This document shows positions 52,352-54,361 of a stretch of 54,361 nucleotides of DNA, one piece after another. Numbering within the stretch: position 1 is the first letter of the stretch; each line of letters begins with the position of its first letter. The translations under genes and the position numbers were made by a program. Below the pieces are notes generated by a model that made no database searches, was not told the origin of the DNA, and saw nothing but the letters and a program-made list of their open reading frames with translations. The stretch spans positions 1 through 54,361 of the forward strand of contig JAWXTT010000003.1 of assembly GCA_044433325.1 (NCBI GenBank). The letters are read 5' to 3'. The DNA is from HGM05232 sp044433325 (GTDB taxonomy: Bacteria; Bacteroidota; Bacteroidia; Bacteroidales; Muribaculaceae).

Positions 52352-54361
52352 TTACAGTTCAATAATACAACTCTCCAAATTTGGAGAGCTAAGGGTAACT
52401 TTTGTAGGTAAAGGTTCTCCATTTGACTGGATTGTTACTAGCAATTTACCATTTTCAGACTCTCGCTCAGATGATGTAAATAGTCCCTTGTAGAATAGAT
52501 TAGGAGAATCAACTCCAAGAAGTCGTGCTCCCCCCTCAACTTCAACTTTTATCGAATTGCAAGCCTCGGGAACTCTTACGCCTTTTTTATCAGTAATATT
52601 GACTTCGATAATGGCAACATCTTTTCCATCACGCTTCAAATTGCCATACACTGAATTTGCTACAATCTTGGTTGGCGAGGAGGTTGTAAGTAGTTGATCG
52701 CGACTCACTTTTTTGCCTGCTTTATAACCAATGGCTTCTACCTTTCCGCTCTTATATGTTGTTTCAAACTCAGCGTAATAGGCGTTAGAATCTACACTCT
52801 TTCGACCTAATGATTTTCCATTAATTTTGAGTTCAACCTCATCGCAGTTGCTATACACAATCACAAATATATTCTCACGTGATTGGTAGTTCCAAGTGAA
52901 TAGTTTCTCTACCTCGGTTACAATCAACTCGCCAGCTTCGCTAAATGTTTCTTTTTGAGGTGGTGTTGAGGCTGAAAATTTTGATGTTGTGATAAAAGTT
53001 TTTGGTTCTTTGCTCCAACATACTTCAAAGAGAGCACCATCGGCACGTTTACTAAGCGTCAGATCTAGTAGCGAGGTGTTCCAACCTCTACGATTGACAT
53101 CCTTTGTTTCTCCCAAGTAATCTACACCTGTCCAGATAAAACTACCAATCACATAGGGTTTATCTCTGACTGCAAGAAAGTAAAATAGCTCCTTACTAAC
53201 TTCGCTACCAAATGTCAAAACGTCGGGGCGGTCTGCATGTAGCCCATCAAATAGTAGTTCTTGGCCATAATCACGCTCGACATAATTTACACCAATAATA
53301 TCGAGGTGATCTGTAACACCATGCTTCATTGAGCGTTTTACACCATTATCACCAGTCGAAACGTAACGTGTTGGATCTATATCATGGCACAATTCTACCA
53401 TCTCCTTGGCTCTATCTCCTGCTGATGCAAGGTGTCTAAAATCAGGTATTTCGTTACCGATTCCATACATAATTACAGAGGGGTGATTGCGGTCACGTCT
53501 AATCATATCAGCCAAATCTGTTCGCCACCACTGCTCGTAGAGGTGGTTATAGCCATTCATCGCTTTGCCTGTTGGGTTTTCTGTCCAGTTAACTGCCCAG
53601 CCGCAAGTCCACTCGTCGAAGGCTTCGTCCATTACGTAGAATCCTATCTCATCACAAAGTTTGTAGAATGTCGGAGAGAAGGGGTTATGAGCTGTACGAA
53701 TTGCATTGCAACCCATCTCTTTGAGCTTTTCGAGACGATAGCGAAGTGACTTCTCGGGAACCGCAGCTCCAAGGCTTCCTGCGTCGTGATGCAAGCAAAC
53801 ACCATATAGTTTGGTCTCCACGCCATTTACAAACATGCCAGCATCTTTGATATATTCAACCTTACGTACTCCAAAATCAGTTATAACATCATCCAATATC
53901 TTACCATCAAACTCAATTTCACTCTTTAGGGTGTAGAGATATGGAGACTCGGCACTCCATCTTGAAGGGTTCTCGAAAGTGATTTTTTGCGATGCTGTAT
54001 AATCGACATCGTAGTTACGTATAGTGTGCTTATCTTCACATCTGCCTACTTCTTTGCCATCTTGGTCATAAATTATCGAACGGATAATACATAGGTGATC
54101 TTGAGGTTCGTTTTTCCATTTGCGATCGTATCTGATCCACTGGTTTTTCTTAAAGCGCGGGATTTCGGCATCGGTAAAGAATGTTCCTAAAATTTCATAG
54201 TTGACATCAACTACCGCCATTGTTTCTTCAGCCACTGGTGTTTTAACAAAAATACCTCCGTTGTGTTTGAAGTGTACATAGTTGGTTTTGAGTATATGAA
54301 CATCACGATAGATGCCTGAACCGTGATACCAGCGATCTGCACCAGGGTTGCTATTATCGAC
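52352..54361 (-). CDS. GH2-family glycoside hydrolase (beta-galactosidase/glucuronidase type), 5'-truncated by window edge
   Basis: At least 670 aa; the frame is open to base 54361, and a GTG at 54235 is internal, not the start. The segment coded before it (NPGADRWYHGSGIYRDVHIL) is the end of the GH2 sugar-binding jelly roll. Then come the Ig-like domain (with SRWSAESPYLYTL) and the TIM barrel: GVCLHHDAGSLGAAVP, IRTAHNPFSPTFYKLCDEIG, MYGIGNEIPD with the acid/base Glu and TFGSEVSKE with the probable nucleophile Glu. C-terminal beta domains of DUF4982 and GH2-C5 type follow (TWNYQSRENIFVIVYSN, EVEGGARLLGVDSPN). It shares an operon with the sulfatase. Substrate cannot be told from sequence. Confidence 0.92.
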   Translation of the reverse strand, partial: VDNSNPGADRWYHGSGIYRDVHILKTNYVHFKHNGGIFVKTPVAEETMAVVDVNYEILGTFFTDAEIPRFKKNQWIRYDRKWKNEPQDHLCIIRSIIYDQDGKEVGRCEDKHTIRNYDVDYTASQKITFENPSRWSAESPYLYTLKSEIEFDGKILDDVITDFGVRKVEYIKDAGMFVNGVETKLYGVCLHHDAGSLGAAVPEKSLRYRLEKLKEMGCNAIRTAHNPFSPTFYKLCDEIGFYVMDEAFDEWTCGWAVNWTENPTGKAMNGYNHLYEQWWRTDLADMIRRDRNHPSVIMYGIGNEIPDFRHLASAGDRAKEMVELCHDIDPTRYVSTGDNGVKRSMKHGVTDHLDIIGVNYVERDYGQELLFDGLHADRPDVLTFGSEVSKELFYFLAVRDKPYVIGSFIWTGVDYLGETKDVNRRGWNTSLLDLTLSKRADGALFEVCWSKEPKTFITTSKFSASTPPQKETFSEAGELIVTEVEKLFTWNYQSRENIFVIVYSNCDEVELKINGKSLGRKSVDSNAYYAEFETTYKSGKVEAIGYKAGKKVSRDQLLTTSSPTKIVANSVYGNLKRDGKDVAIIEVNITDKKGVRVPEACNSIKVEVEGGARLLGVDSPNLFYKGLFTSSERESENGKLLVTIQSNGEPLPTKVTLSSPNLESCIIEL

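Overview
The window is chromosomal DNA from a member of the Bacteroidota, most likely the order Bacteroidales. The evidence is Bacteroides-type promoters (TAnnTTTG boxes, one with a perfect TTTG at 19-bp spacing), AT-rich intergenic DNA, weak ribosome-binding sites, a fused SecDF, a SdhC-SdhA-SdhB fumarate reductase/succinate dehydrogenase, DUF2027-Smr, DUF5683, CotH/VTC/DUF4956 and a sulfatase/GH2 locus fed by the KDPG pathway. The genus cannot be fixed from sequence reading alone.

Layout. 1-2322 (+): the 3' part of rluB, with an N-terminal Gly-Tyr-Asn repeat tail, then asnS, closed by a strong two-way terminator. 2425-8393 (-): a housekeeping operon read as Ig-like lipoprotein, tcdA, lolD-like ATPase, small lipoprotein, DUF3467, cysS. 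8717-11572 (+): secDF. 11713-17930 (+): an unusual operon holding an ABC importer (substrate-binding/permease fusion, NMT1-like binding protein, ATPase) interleaved with a partner-switching module (sensor PP2C phosphatase with its own GHKL kinase domain, and a STAS protein). 17985-19460 (+): DUF2027-Smr protein and a diacylglycerol-kinase-family protein. 19469-21094: an unrecognised gene, a 745-bp gap with a 6S-RNA-like rod structure and a possible small RNA, a 63-aa protein, and palindromic repeats. 21114-23670 (-): DUF4143 ATPase, alkaline phosphatase and tRNA-Arg(CCU). 23741-30303: an Lrp/AsnC regulator divergent from metY-metH-metF. 30327-34360 (-): parA-parB-DUF5683-lytic transglycosylase. 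34475-36324 (-): LytTR/LytS two-component pair. 36417-39970 (-): VTC-DUF4956-DUF2490-CotH. 40306-43917 (-): sdhCAB. 44078-46366 (-): rnr. 46552-48633: accessory island with an AbiE toxin/antitoxin and a decayed helicase fragment of the kind carried by conjugative elements. 48945 to the right edge: KDPG aldolase and KDG kinase (+), then a serine-type sulfatase and a GH2 glycosidase (-), the edge of a polysaccharide utilisation locus for a sulfated, uronate-containing glycan.

The best candidate for an undescribed system is 11713-17930. Its periplasmic binding domain appears circularly permuted and fused to the permease. Its ATPase carries a C-terminal extension resembling a degenerate GHKL domain. 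The genes between encode a complete phosphatase/kinase/STAS switch with no sigma factor nearby, suggesting that the switch may act on the transporter itself. All of this is read by eye; no homology search or structure prediction was possible.
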